DNA from: Polyrhizophydium stewartii
Lineage: Eukaryota; Chytridiomycota; Chytridiomycetes; Rhizophydiales
Length of the DNA stretch: 14,571 bases
Reading direction: 5' to 3'
Assembly (NCBI GenBank): GCA_027604665.1
Contig: JADGIZ010000389.1
Location: forward strand, 1 to 14,571
In this document: piece by piece, positions 1 to 8,163 of the stretch
Numbering within the stretch: position 1 is the first letter of the stretch
Layout: every line of letters begins with the position of its first letter
Program-made: the position numbers and the translations under genes
The notes under the pieces: model-generated
Seen by the model: the letters and a program-made list of their open reading frames with translations, nothing else
Told to the model about the DNA's origin: nothing
Database searches by the model: none

Positions 1-2849
1 AGCCAGAGGACGCCCTGCCCCCGACGGCCGCCGCCGTCGCGGCCGCCGCGCTCGCTGCCGCTGCTGCCGCCGGTACCTCGCGGAACGCAGGAGACGAGGG
101 AGACGCCAGAGACGCAGGAGACGCACGCGGCTTGGACGCGGGCGGCCGTGGAGGCGCCGGCGGTGGAGACGCCGACGATGGCGCCGACGATGGCGCCGAC
201 GATGGCGCCGACACGGGCGTGTTCACGGCGGCCGCCGTGCGCGCGACGCCGCTGCCCGACCAGCGCGCGTGGGCCGCCGCCGTCACCGCCGCTGCGCTCG
301 CCGCCGCCGCCGACGCCGCGGGAGACGCCGACGCGCGGGCGCAGCCGCTGCCCCGCGAGCCGCCTGCCACTGCAGCCGCCGCGGTCGCCCCACCGCTCTC
401 CGCCGCCGCATCGCAGTCCGAGCTCCCGCAGCCCGCCGCCTCGCGCTCGCGGGCGAGCTCGACGACCGCCGCCGCCGCCGCCGCCTCGGTCGGCGCCGCC
501 ATCGCCGCCCTCGGCCGCTCGCTGTCCCGCCGCTCGCTGTCCCAGCACGCGCTGCCCGCTGAGCCCGCCGAGACGCCCGCCGGCCCCGCGCCAGCCCCAC
601 GTGCCCGCGCCGCGGACCCGCACCTCAGCATCTACTCGTCAATCTCGTTCGACTCGACGGCCTCGGACGACGCCGGCCCGGGCTCGTCCGTCGTGGCCTC
701 GCTGCCGCCCGCGGTTGACTCGCTCACCGTCGAGGTGCCGCCCTCGCCGGAGCGCCTGCCCATGATCGTGTCGCCCACCAACTCGCACGCCAGATCCCAG
801 TCGCAGCCGACCTCGCAGCCGACCTCGCAGCCGCTGCAGCAGTCGCCGCACTCGCAGCGATCGCAGCGCTCGCAGCTCTCGCAGCCAGGACCTTCCATCA
901 TCCCCGCCCCGCTGTCGCTGCGCGCGGCTGCCCGCGACTTCCACAATGTGCACGAGCCAGACGCCTCCGACGCCGACCCGGTCTCTCCACTCTCGCCTGC
1001 CCTCACCCAGAGCACAGTGCGCGCGGCCTCGGATGTCTCCCGCCCCGGATCAAGTGTCTCCACCTCGACCGTCATCCCCGCGAGGCCGGCCGCTGCAGAT
1101 GCCTTCTCGGCCGTCACATCTACCCGCTCATCCCTGCCCAGCGTCCAGGAGATCGCCGACTCGCCCGCCATGGCAGACTCGCCAGCCCAGACCGACGCAC
1201 ACTCGCGCTCCTTTGTCAACGTGCGCGACTGGATTGCCCGCGAGGCCACCATCGAGCAGCCCCCCAGCGCAGCCGCCGAGCCCTTCACAACTCGTGCGCT
1301 CCGGCCCTACGCCCCCGCTACCTCCGCCGCGTCCAGTATGCCCGCCCAAGCCTCGCCTGCCTCGGGGCTCGCGGCCAGCGCCTCCAAGGCACCCACCTCA
1401 TCTTCACTTCCCGCGTACCCAGATCACATCGACGACAAGCCCATGCCGATCCCGCTAGGCGCCGCCACCGCCGCTGCCGCCGTTTTCATGGCCACCGATG
1501 GTGCGGACTCGTCAACCACAATTGCCCCGCCTGGCGCCGCCAAGCGCGGCCACGCGTCGACGCTGTCGTCGGCATCCACATCGACCATCGTGCGGCCTCT
1601 CGGCGGGACGTCGTCGCAGCCGTCGCTCGGCTCCCACGGCTCTCTGACGCGTTCTGTGGTGTCAGCCGCCTCGTCCCAACAGTCCTCGGCAACCGAGCGC
1701 GCGGTTTCGGCAGCCCCCACCGCGGCCGCTACACCCGCACCGACCGCAGCCATCGACGCAGCCGCTCCCCCTGGCGCCGCCGCCGTCCTGTGGCGCAAGT
1801 CGGACGACCGGCCCGAGGCCGTCGGCCGCTTCTCCGAGGACGCGTCCGTTTACACTGACGCGTCCTCGGGCACCGACGCCAGCGGCGCGCTCGACCAGAC
1901 GCCGCGCAAGCCTGTCCGCACCATCGACGTCGACGACTTCGCCGACGCTGCCGAGTTCCGCGATCTCGCCGCCGCCTCGTCGCGCTTGCCACCGCTCCGC
2001 ATCGACCTGTCCTCGCCGCTGTCGTTCACGGATCCCGGCTTTGTCGACGAAGACGAGATCGACATGTACCGCCCCCGTGCTGCGCGGCCCCGCGGCGACG
2101 CGGGCGGGCCATCCCGTTCTGCCAGCCGAAGCAGCAACCGCAGCGTGCACAGCACCAACAGCAGCAGCAGCAGTTCTGGAAGCCATCGCTCCGACTCGGG
2201 GCCGCAGACCTTCCACACGGCGCCGCAGTCCTTCTCGTCGCCCTCACAGCGGATCGCAATCCCAGGAGCCTCGCAGGCATCTGTCGCGCGCCTCGGCGGG
2301 CCCTCGGGCGTCGGAGGCTCGCAGCGCCTCGTCCCCGGCTCGCAGGTCTCGAGCGAGGTCTACTTTACCGCACCAGAGTCCTTTGCTGCCGCCTCGATCC
2401 GCTCGCGTGCAACAGCCAACACCACCGGCACCGGAGCGGCCTTCTTCACGCCCGCCACTCAGACGCAGGACATGACCACCTCACAGGCGTCCTTTTTCAC
2501 AGCGCACGACCGTTCGTCCCAATCGCAGTCGCAGTCGCAGGCCGCTCCGCAAGGCGCTGCCGCGGACTCGCTGCCGTCGGCTTCGCCATCGCGGTCCATC
2601 TTGTCCACCTTTAGTCTCGAGCGCTCCGGCCCGCCTGTGCCCCCGCCGATCCAAGTCGGCGAGGCCGGTTCCGGAAACACAAGCCCGGGCGGACCCAGCC
2701 CGGGCGGACCCATCGGGCCTCCGTCGAGGTCGACCGTCGCAGCCGACCTGTTATCACGCGGGGGATCCGTCCGCAGAAGCAACTCGCGATCCCAGCGCAG
2801 ATCGGGCCGGTCCTTTGACATGCCACGCGACACTGACACGCACAACTGA
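1..2849 (+). CDS. Large low-complexity Ser/Ala/Pro-rich protein, C-terminal part (5' truncated)
   Basis: The frame is open from base 3 to the TGA at 2847-2849 with no in-frame ATG near the left edge, so the gene starts upstream and about 949 residues are visible. No catalytic domain is recognised. The chain is mostly disordered: Ala runs, Gly-Ala-Asp-Asp repeats near 177-212, Ser-Gln-Pro repeats near 800-870, a (CAG)5 tract at 2159-2173 within a poly-Ser stretch, and a doubled Ser-Pro-Gly-Gly-Pro unit at 2682-2711. The least repetitive part (about 1915-2090) is acidic, with DVDDF and DEDEID. Four short F-[FH]-T-[AP] motifs lie between 2208 and 2504. The C-terminus is basic and rich in Arg and Ser. 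It could be the tail of a cytoskeletal, signalling or cell-wall regulatory protein, but this part alone does not show which. Long ORFs in other frames here are by-products of the GC-rich, stop-poor sequence. Confidence 0.75.
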   Translation, partial: PEDALPPTAAAVAAAALAAAAAAGTSRNAGDEGDARDAGDARGLDAGGRGGAGGGDADDGADDGADDGADTGVFTAAAVRATPLPDQRAWAAAVTAAALAAAADAAGDADARAQPLPREPPATAAAAVAPPLSAAASQSELPQPAASRSRASSTTAAAAAASVGAAIAALGRSLSRRSLSQHALPAEPAETPAGPAPAPRARAADPHLSIYSSISFDSTASDDAGPGSSVVASLPPAVDSLTVEVPPSPERLPMIVSPTNSHARSQSQPTSQPTSQPLQQSPHSQRSQRSQLSQPGPSIIPAPLSLRAAARDFHNVHEPDASDADPVSPLSPALTQSTVRAASDVSRPGSSVSTSTVIPARPAAADAFSAVTSTRSSLPSVQEIADSPAMADSPAQTDAHSRSFVNVRDWIAREATIEQPPSAAAEPFTTRALRPYAPATSAASSMPAQASPASGLAASASKAPTSSSLPAYPDHIDDKPMPIPLGAATAAAAVFMATDGADSSTTIAPPGAAKRGHASTLSSASTSTIVRPLGGTSSQPSLGSHGSLTRSVVSAASSQQSSATERAVSAAPTAAATPAPTAAIDAAAPPGAAAVLWRKSDDRPEAVGRFSEDASVYTDASSGTDASGALDQTPRKPVRTIDVDDFADAAEFRDLAAASSRLPPLRIDLSSPLSFTDPGFVDEDEIDMYRPRAARPRGDAGGPSRSASRSSNRSVHSTNSSSSSSGSHRSDSGPQTFHTAPQSFSSPSQRIAIPGASQASVARLGGPSGVGGSQRLVPGSQVSSEVYFTAPESFAAASIRSRATANTTGTGAAFFTPATQTQDMTTSQASFFTAHDRSSQSQSQSQAAPQGAAADSLPSASPSRSILSTFSLERSGPPVPPPIQVGEAGSGNTSPGGPSPGGPIGPPSRSTVAADLLSRGGSVRRSNSRSQRRSGRSFDMPRDTDTHN
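177..212 (+). repeat. 12-bp tandem repeat (3 copies) inside the first CDS
   Basis: Three exact copies of GATGGCGCCGAC lie head to tail and encode repeated Asp-Gly-Ala-Asp. They are in frame, so copy-number change would lengthen or shorten the protein without breaking it. A looser GGAGACGC-type repetition lies just upstream, around 90-125. Confidence 0.9.
2682..2711 (+). repeat. 15-bp direct duplication in the first CDS
   Basis: AGCCCGGGCGGACCC occurs twice in a row, encoding Ser-Pro-Gly-Gly-Pro twice. It is in frame, in the low-complexity tail of the protein. Confidence 0.9.
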
Positions 2850-3234
2850 GCGGCACTCTGCCACCTCCGGCTCTGGCTGGATGCCGCCTGCACTTCAATT
2901 CCCTTGACCTCGTTTGCTGCCACCACTTGATGTCTCCCACGCCGCTCTGCAACCGCCCTCAAAATCACGCCCCGTCTACGACTGTCACCACGGGACTGCG
3001 CTCCCTCCGCACTTCTCTTTCTGCCTCTGATACACTTTTGACTTGCTGATCCATGTCACAATCCCTTTCACTGTTGCCTTTCTTTCCCAGCCGCTCTCAT
3101 CATCATCCACCATAAAGCATTCTCGAGCTCTTTTATAAAACTGCTGCCCGCCAAGCCTGCGCACTGACATCCGCACGCACCCGCGCTCGTATTCGCACGC
3201 ACCCTTGCTCGCGTGTCCAGATCGGGCTTCGCCC
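2850..3234. other. Intergenic region: 3' flank of gene 1 and promoter of gene 2
   Basis: This spacer of 385 bases is more pyrimidine-rich and less GC-rich than its flanking coding regions. It contains a TATA-like element (listed separately). A 20-codon ATG ORF at 3053-3115 lies upstream of that element, so it is probably not in the downstream mRNA. No canonical AATAAA follows gene 1. No other gene was seen. Confidence 0.6.
3134..3140 (+). promoter_or_regulatory. TATA box candidate for the microtubule-inner-protein-like gene
   Basis: TATAAAA lies in an otherwise GC-rich context, about 95 bases before the ATG at 3235. The spacing suits a core promoter with a short 5' leader. Only sequence and position support it. 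Confidence 0.45.
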
Positions 3235-4867
3235 ATGAGCGACGCGCGGCCCAAAAGCGCTCGATTCGCGTCGGTCGTGGAAGCAGCCGCAGCGGCCGCA
3301 TCAGGCGCTGGAGGCCCGGCGTCAGCATCTGCCCGCATACTGGGTCCCCAGTCAGGAGGGCCAACCACGAGGCCCACCACCGCGATAGCCGGCCGGACAC
3401 CAGGACACTCGGCATCGCGACAGAGCAAGGCGCCGACCGCCGCCTCGGCTGCATCGGCGTCGAGCGGGCGGCCCAGATCCGCCCGGCAAGGGGCTGGCGG
3501 CCGAGGCGGAGGCGGCACGGGCGGGACCTCCGCTGGCAGTGGTGCAGGCGCGCGACCACACGGTGCGGCGTCAGGGGCTGCCGGCGTGCGGCATGACGGC
3601 GCATCCTTGTTTCTGGATGACCGGCTCTGGTGGGTGCCGCATCCGCGTGGGGATATCCGTCGCAACAAGAGTAGGGCCGGGACTGACCGGGAGAGGACCC
3701 TCGCTGCTCGGGAATGGATCCCTATGGCCGTGGTCTGATGCGCCGCATATCACCGCCACGTTGTCTTGACCCCGCCCGCTGCATTCACTCTCTCTCGCTC
3801 TGGCCCACTGCTCTGTCTCGCACCGCACGCCTGCATTTCGGATCTCGTGGCTTCGTGTCGCACTGTGGATCGCGCATCTCGCATCGCGTCGCATCGCATT
3901 GCGTCGCATTCTCCCGCGCGGATCATCTCGCTCGCCGTGCCTTTACTCTGTCTGCCCCCATATCTCCCCTTGGCGCTGCAGGATCGACCGCGTCGCCAAG
4001 GAGCTCAAAGGCCAGCGCGAATGGAGCCAAAAGTGGCAGGCACTCAACGATCCGCGGCTCTTTCTGGGAGAAGATGCCCCCGTCGACTTTCCACAAAAGT
4101 CAAAAGTGCGGCTTATTTGAGTCGCGGTGTCGCTGGATGTGGTTGCACTGGCGTGCGCTGAAGCTTCCTTCTCACCACCATCTCTGCCTGTTGCTGCCGT
4201 CGTCATGATTGTCGCCACTCACTTGCAGCCGACGAAATGGAGCGCCTACAGCGTCATCAACCCGCCCGGCCGCTTTCCTGTGCCCGAAGCGGCGCTCGAG
4301 GCTATCGACCCACATGCCCCTTGCTTCAAGATCACGGGCGACCGCGAGCGGTATCTCACGTCCCGACGCGCAGACCAAGCTTTCTACACGCAGACGCTCG
4401 GCGGCAGCATCCCGCGCGCACAGCAAGACGCTCGGCATCCCGCCACCACAGCCGTCATGGGGACGGCCACGACCACTGCATCGGCGTCGGCAGCGGCCGA
4501 CTCGAGACATACACCCGTGTTCCATCTCGCCCCGTTTGCAACCAACACGCCCGTCTCGCCCACGGCCGTCTCGCACCTGCAAAAGCACCAGCGCGCATCG
4601 CTCAGCATGTTCAACGCTCACCTCGTCGGCGCCCGCGCTGGGTCGCGCGCACAGTTTGTGCAGGATCCGCAGTCCACGTATCGCTTCCCGCCCACATCGT
4701 CCATGGAGTACGGCTGGAGGCCGATCCGGCCCGACCGCGGCGCACAGGCATCCGCGACTGCACCCCCGTCTGCGGCCATTACGACTGGCGCAGCAAGCAG
4801 CGGCAGCACGGGCCAAGCCAGTGCAATGCAGCTCGGCGTTGCAGCTCATGCGGTGCGGCTCAAGTGA
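3235..4867 (+). CDS. Candidate ciliary/flagellar microtubule inner protein (CIMIP1/C20orf85-like)
   Basis: The model has three exons: 3235-3629, 3982-4105 and 4229-4867 (385 aa). Introns of 352 and 123 nt are GT-AG. Splicing joins DDRLW (residues 128-132) to a Trp-rich helix, giving the pattern W132...E139...W146...W150. Near the C-terminus is YRFPPTSSMEYGWRP, with Trp at 336. From memory, the vertebrate C20orf85 family of axonemal microtubule inner proteins pairs an IW...E...W..W.FL segment with a later PxT(S)...GWRS motif, and this protein shares that layout. Such proteins bind the luminal side of doublet microtubules in cilia. The first 120 residues are Ala/Ser/Gly-rich and look disordered. 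The exon structure is well supported by frame restoration. The family assignment is tentative; the related C2orf50 (CIMIP) family has a similar Trp-rich segment and is the main alternative. The gene converges on the minus-strand peptidase. Confidence 0.62.
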
Positions 4868-5041
4868 GCCCGTTACCATACCGGTGCCTGCACTCGGTGC
4901 GTTAGGCCTGGATGAGCTTGCGTGTGTGTGCGCACGGCCGTCCAGCATCAAACCACCAAAAAAACAATGCTGTACTTTCGTGTTCGACATCTTGCTTGCT
5001 TCCCATCCTCAAGCAATGCATCACAAACACAACGATGCTTT

Positions 5042-5047
5042 TAATTG
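5042..5047 (-). terminator. Polyadenylation signal candidate (ATTAAA) for the peptidase gene
   Basis: The plus strand reads TTTAAT, which is ATTAAA on the minus strand, about 143 bases past the peptidase stop codon. ATTAAA is a common variant of the AATAAA signal. It sits just beyond the minisatellite in the direction of transcription. Confidence 0.35.
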
Positions 5048-5068
5048 AACATTGAGTGAGAGTGAGAG

Positions 5069-5101
5069 TGGAGTGAGAGTGGAGTGAGAGTGGAGTGAGA
5101 A
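5069..5101. repeat. 11-bp minisatellite, 3 exact copies plus degenerate flank
   Basis: AGTGGAGTGAG is repeated three times exactly. It is preceded by a related GAGTGAGAGTGAG stretch from about 5056. The plus strand is purely A/G/T, with no C. It lies between the convergent genes, probably in the peptidase 3' UTR. Confidence 0.9.
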
Positions 5102-5189
5102 GCGAAAAGGGAGAAAGCCATGGCCAGAAAAGTGTCTGCAGAAAGGTCGTACTGGCATGGGCGTGCGCTAACGGAGGCGGCTTGCCCCG

Positions 5190-7688
5190 TTACACAATGC
5201 CGGCCATCACAGCCTCGATATCAACGACTTCCTTTGGCGCATCAACCGACAGAATGACCGGCGCGCCGTGCGTCGAGGGGCCGCCGACAGCCACGTCGTC
5301 CTCGATGCGAATGCCGACGCCACGAAACTCGGGCGGGTAGTTAGGGCTGTCGGGGATATACAACCCCGGCTCTGAGGCACCGACCACATCCACTGTGTCA
5401 GCAGATGTGCGAGCTTGCCACACACAGAACTTGCGAGCAGACACGCACCGATCGTCACAACCATCCCCTCGCTGAGCCGCGTGCTGCGCGACACAGATCC
5501 CGTGTCGTGCACATCCATGCCGAGCCAGTGGCTGACATGGTGCGGATACAGCGCATTCATCTCGCCCATGCTCACGGGGCGGCCAAGCAGCGCCGAGATT
5601 TCCTCCTGCAGCATCCCGGCCGTTTCGTACTGCAGCTGGTCGAGCGTCGTGCGCGCCGCCTCGGTGCACTGCTTGATGATGTGTTTCTGCACACGCAGGA
5701 CACTCTCGTAGAGCTTCTTTTGCGCCGCCGTGAACTTGCCGTTGACTGGCCATGTGCGCGTCACGTCGCTTGCGTAGTGGCCATACTCCTGCGCTCGCGG
5801 CGAGAGAGATGGTCAGCGAGCCGTTGCCTTCAAGCGTGACGCGAATACATGAGGTGGTTCTCGCGCAAGTCGGCACTCACTCCTCCGGCATCGACCAAGA
5901 CAAGGTCGCCATCGCTGCACAAGCACCCTTGGAATGTCAGCACCTGCGAACAAAGAGGATCACACTCAGCAGAAGGCGCAGGCAACGCACCGCAGCATCT
6001 GCTTGTTCTGCACGTAGTGCAGCGTCAAGGCGTTGCGGCCACCCGCAACAACAGGCACGTACGCAAACCCGTCCGCCCCCTGCATGCGCAAGTGGAACTC
6101 GAGCACGGCCGATAGCTGGTGCTCCGTGGTGCCGGGCTTCGTGGCACGCATGGCTTCAACAAAGGCACGGCCCGTGATCCGACCCGCCTGCCGCATGACC
6201 TGGATCTCGGCGGGGCTCTTGTACAGCCGCAGCATGTCAATCAGGCTCGCGAGCGGCTTGACCGTCGTGCCTTGCGCTGTGTCGCGGCCGGTTGTCCACG
6301 GATTCGAGAAGGTGCGTCCCGGCGCTGCAGAAGACGACGACGGCTGAGCCGCTGCAAGCTCAAAGAACGGATCTGCCCGCCCGTGTAGCTCTGCGCGGCC
6401 CAACAGCATTTTGGACACGCTTGCGTCCTTGTCCACGTGCGTCGCAGATGACGACGACACCTTGATGTGCGTGTTCTCCAGTAGCGATGGTGTGCTGCCA
6501 GATGCGCTGTCCGCACTACCTGACAAAGATCGCGATGCCGAGCCCGCAGAGCGCTGCGTCAGTGGCAGGTCGCTGTACAGCCGCCGCGTTGCCGCCGAAG
6601 CGTTGAGCTGCCGCAGCGCGTCTTCGAATGCCTCGATCGGATACGCGGCCGTTGCACCAAAGTGCGTCCGTGCTCCCTCGATGCCCGCACGCGGCCCGTC
6701 CCAGATTTCGGTGCGACGGTCCGCGGGCTGCACAAACATCAAGAAGCGGTGCTCGCTCGGGTCTTTGGTTGCGCTCTCTGCACAAGCACACACATGTGCC
6801 CAATCGCAGTCAGCCGATGCGTTGGGGGAGATGAGCTGCTCTCTTTCACCACTGCCTCATCTGCTGCCGGGAATAAGGCAATGGGCAGCATATTGGGCCT
6901 CTCACACACCGATGATGCAGCCGCAGTCGGGCTCGTTGAAGCCGGTCAGATACAGCAAGTTGGTCGACTGGTGGAATGGATAGCTGCCGGTGTCCGCGAT
7001 GCCCGCGAGCATCGCAGCGCGGCCGGGCGGCGATCGGATGATTGGGAATGACGAGGACGGCAGCGGGGACGGTTGGGGCCGCGGGGCGGTGCCACAGGGT
7101 CAGCGGCCACGTGTCGTTGGAGGATGTCGATGCAGCCTCGAGTCGGCCGCCGACACAACGGTGGTGGCCGACTCGGCGGTCCGCGCGAGGGCCAGCTCAC
7201 AAGATGCCACCCGTGGCGTAGCGCAGGCCGTAGCCGGGCACAACGGCGGCTGCCTGCGGGCCGATCGCCTTGGCAAGCTGCAGGCGCCGCACTGCGTACT
7301 CGTCTCGGCTGATCCCTGGGGTGACTGCGCACGCCAATCAGCCAGGGTGACGGTCGGAGGCGCGGCATGTGCGCGGGGACGCCGCACGGCAGCGAGCCCG
7401 TCTGCTTCACGGACGCTCGCCACAGCGAGCGCATCGCTGCGCCGACTCACGCTCGTGCTTCTGGAGCAGGTGCGGGTGTGTGTCGGGCTTGGGCTGGCCA
7501 AACGCCTTGCCCAGGTGCGTCGGCTCGCCAGACGCAGCAGCGGGAGCGCTGGCCGACGACGCCGCACCGCGGGCACCTGCCGCCAACGTAGCACTTACGG
7601 CTGCCGCGGCGGCCCGCACCGGCAGTCCGGTCCGCCGAGCCGCCCACGCCGCTGCCGCCCGTGTCGCCGTCGCGGCCTGATTCAGCAT
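5190..7688 (-). CDS. ICP55: Mitochondrial intermediate-cleaving aminopeptidase, Icp55/XPNPEP3 type (peptidase M24B)
   Basis: Seven exons on the minus strand: 7688-7451, 7324-7201, 6983-6910, 6777-5991, 5914-5881, 5788-5449 and 5371-5190. They give 592 aa with all joins in frame. The family removes single residues from matrix proteins after the processing peptidase has acted, changing their N-end stability. Residues 1-54 have no acidic residue and five Arg, a matrix presequence. Next come the family signature [12 protein letters not shown] (64-75), [14 protein letters not shown] (80-93) and [19 protein letters not shown] (122-140). The metal ligands D416, D427, H506, E533 and E556 are all present, as are H399 (LHY) and H513. 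A Ser-rich insert at about 217-315 separates the N-domain from the catalytic pita-bread fold. The start is the first in-frame ATG. The gene diverges from a small predicted mitochondrial gene 66 bp away. Confidence 0.95.
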
Positions 7689-7754
7689 CGCTGCGAGAGC
7701 GCGGCTTTCGCCAACTCGGGCGATCCCAACCGGCGACGACCGCAACTCGCACAC
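7689..7754. promoter_or_regulatory. 66-bp divergent (bidirectional) promoter region
   Basis: Only 66 bases separate the ATG of the minus-strand peptidase from the ATG of the plus-strand small gene. Any core promoters must either be shared here or lie inside the opposite gene's first exon. The stretch is GC-rich with several CGs and has no TATA box. The call depends on the small gene being real. Confidence 0.45.
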
Positions 7755-8163
7755 ATGATCAGCTCGCTCTCCACAGCAGGCCGCCGCGCGGCGTGTGCGA
7801 CTCGCGCGGGAGCACCGCGCGCCGCACCCGCAGCTGCCCGCGCGGCATCGTGCGCGGCATTCGCGCAACCGAGCCGCCCGCACGCTGCGCCGCGGCCAGC
7901 TGCGTTCACGGCTTCAACCGGCGCTGCATCCGCCTGCCCGGCGCCAGCGGCAGCAGCACCTGTCTCAGGCGCAGCGCGGCCAGCGGTGAGCGCTCCGCTG
8001 CATCGGATATCCTGTGCGCTGTGTATGCTGATGCACCCGTCTGCCGTGCGCCTCGCAGCTGTCCATGTCGTCGCTTCCCCCGCAGTTCTCGCACATCCTG
8101 CTGTCTCAGGGGCTCGATATGGCAGGTCTCTTGGGCAACTTTGTCGCCATCGACACAGAATGA
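7755..8163 (+). CDS. Small predicted mitochondrial protein, unknown family
   Basis: The model has two exons, 7755-7985 and 8059-8163, giving 111 aa. The 73-nt intron has a GTGAGC donor and a TCGCAG acceptor and sits between codons (phase 0). The first 77 residues are Ala/Ser/Pro/Arg-rich with no Asp or Glu, like a long matrix presequence. After the splice, the sequence changes to a hydrophobic mixed segment containing LPPQFSHILLSQGLD and AGLLGNFVAIDTE, then TGA. An AATAAA follows 165 bases later. I do not recognise the mature part; it is too short for an enzyme and could be a small subunit or assembly factor of a mitochondrial complex. If the intron is kept, the frame continues to a stop at 8331-8333 and gives a basic 192-aa product, which looks less protein-like. 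The model rests on frame, splice sites and composition only. Confidence 0.5.

Larger units (their letters stand above)
4868..5189. other. Convergent 3'-3' intergenic spacer
   Basis: This spacer of 322 bases lies between the stop codons of two convergent genes, so it must hold both 3' UTRs. It includes a short A-run near 4958, an ATTAAA on the minus strand and a minisatellite (the last two listed separately). No ORF of note was seen. Confidence 0.6.

Noticed and set aside
283..2968. Many long minus-strand and alternative-frame ORFs over the first gene
   Set aside because: They are Arg/Pro/Gly-rich shadows of a GC-rich, stop-poor coding region; none shows a domain or sensible composition.
3630..3738. 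Continuation of the second gene's first exon to a stop at 3738 (single-exon 168-aa product from the ATG)
   Set aside because: A GTGGGT donor at 3630 and a CTGCAG acceptor ending at 3981 join DDRLW to IDRVAKELKGQREW in frame, producing the family-like Trp-rich helix. The read-through tail is Arg-rich and unremarkable.
6984..7200. Apparent frameshift in the peptidase N-domain, with a VLVIPN motif resembling a conserved strand in another frame
   Set aside because: A 217-nt GTGAGC...GGCAG intron joins ATGGIF directly to YPFHQ in frame, giving the expected family sequence. The true conserved strand is AVVPG in the preceding exon, so the motif in the intron is coincidental.
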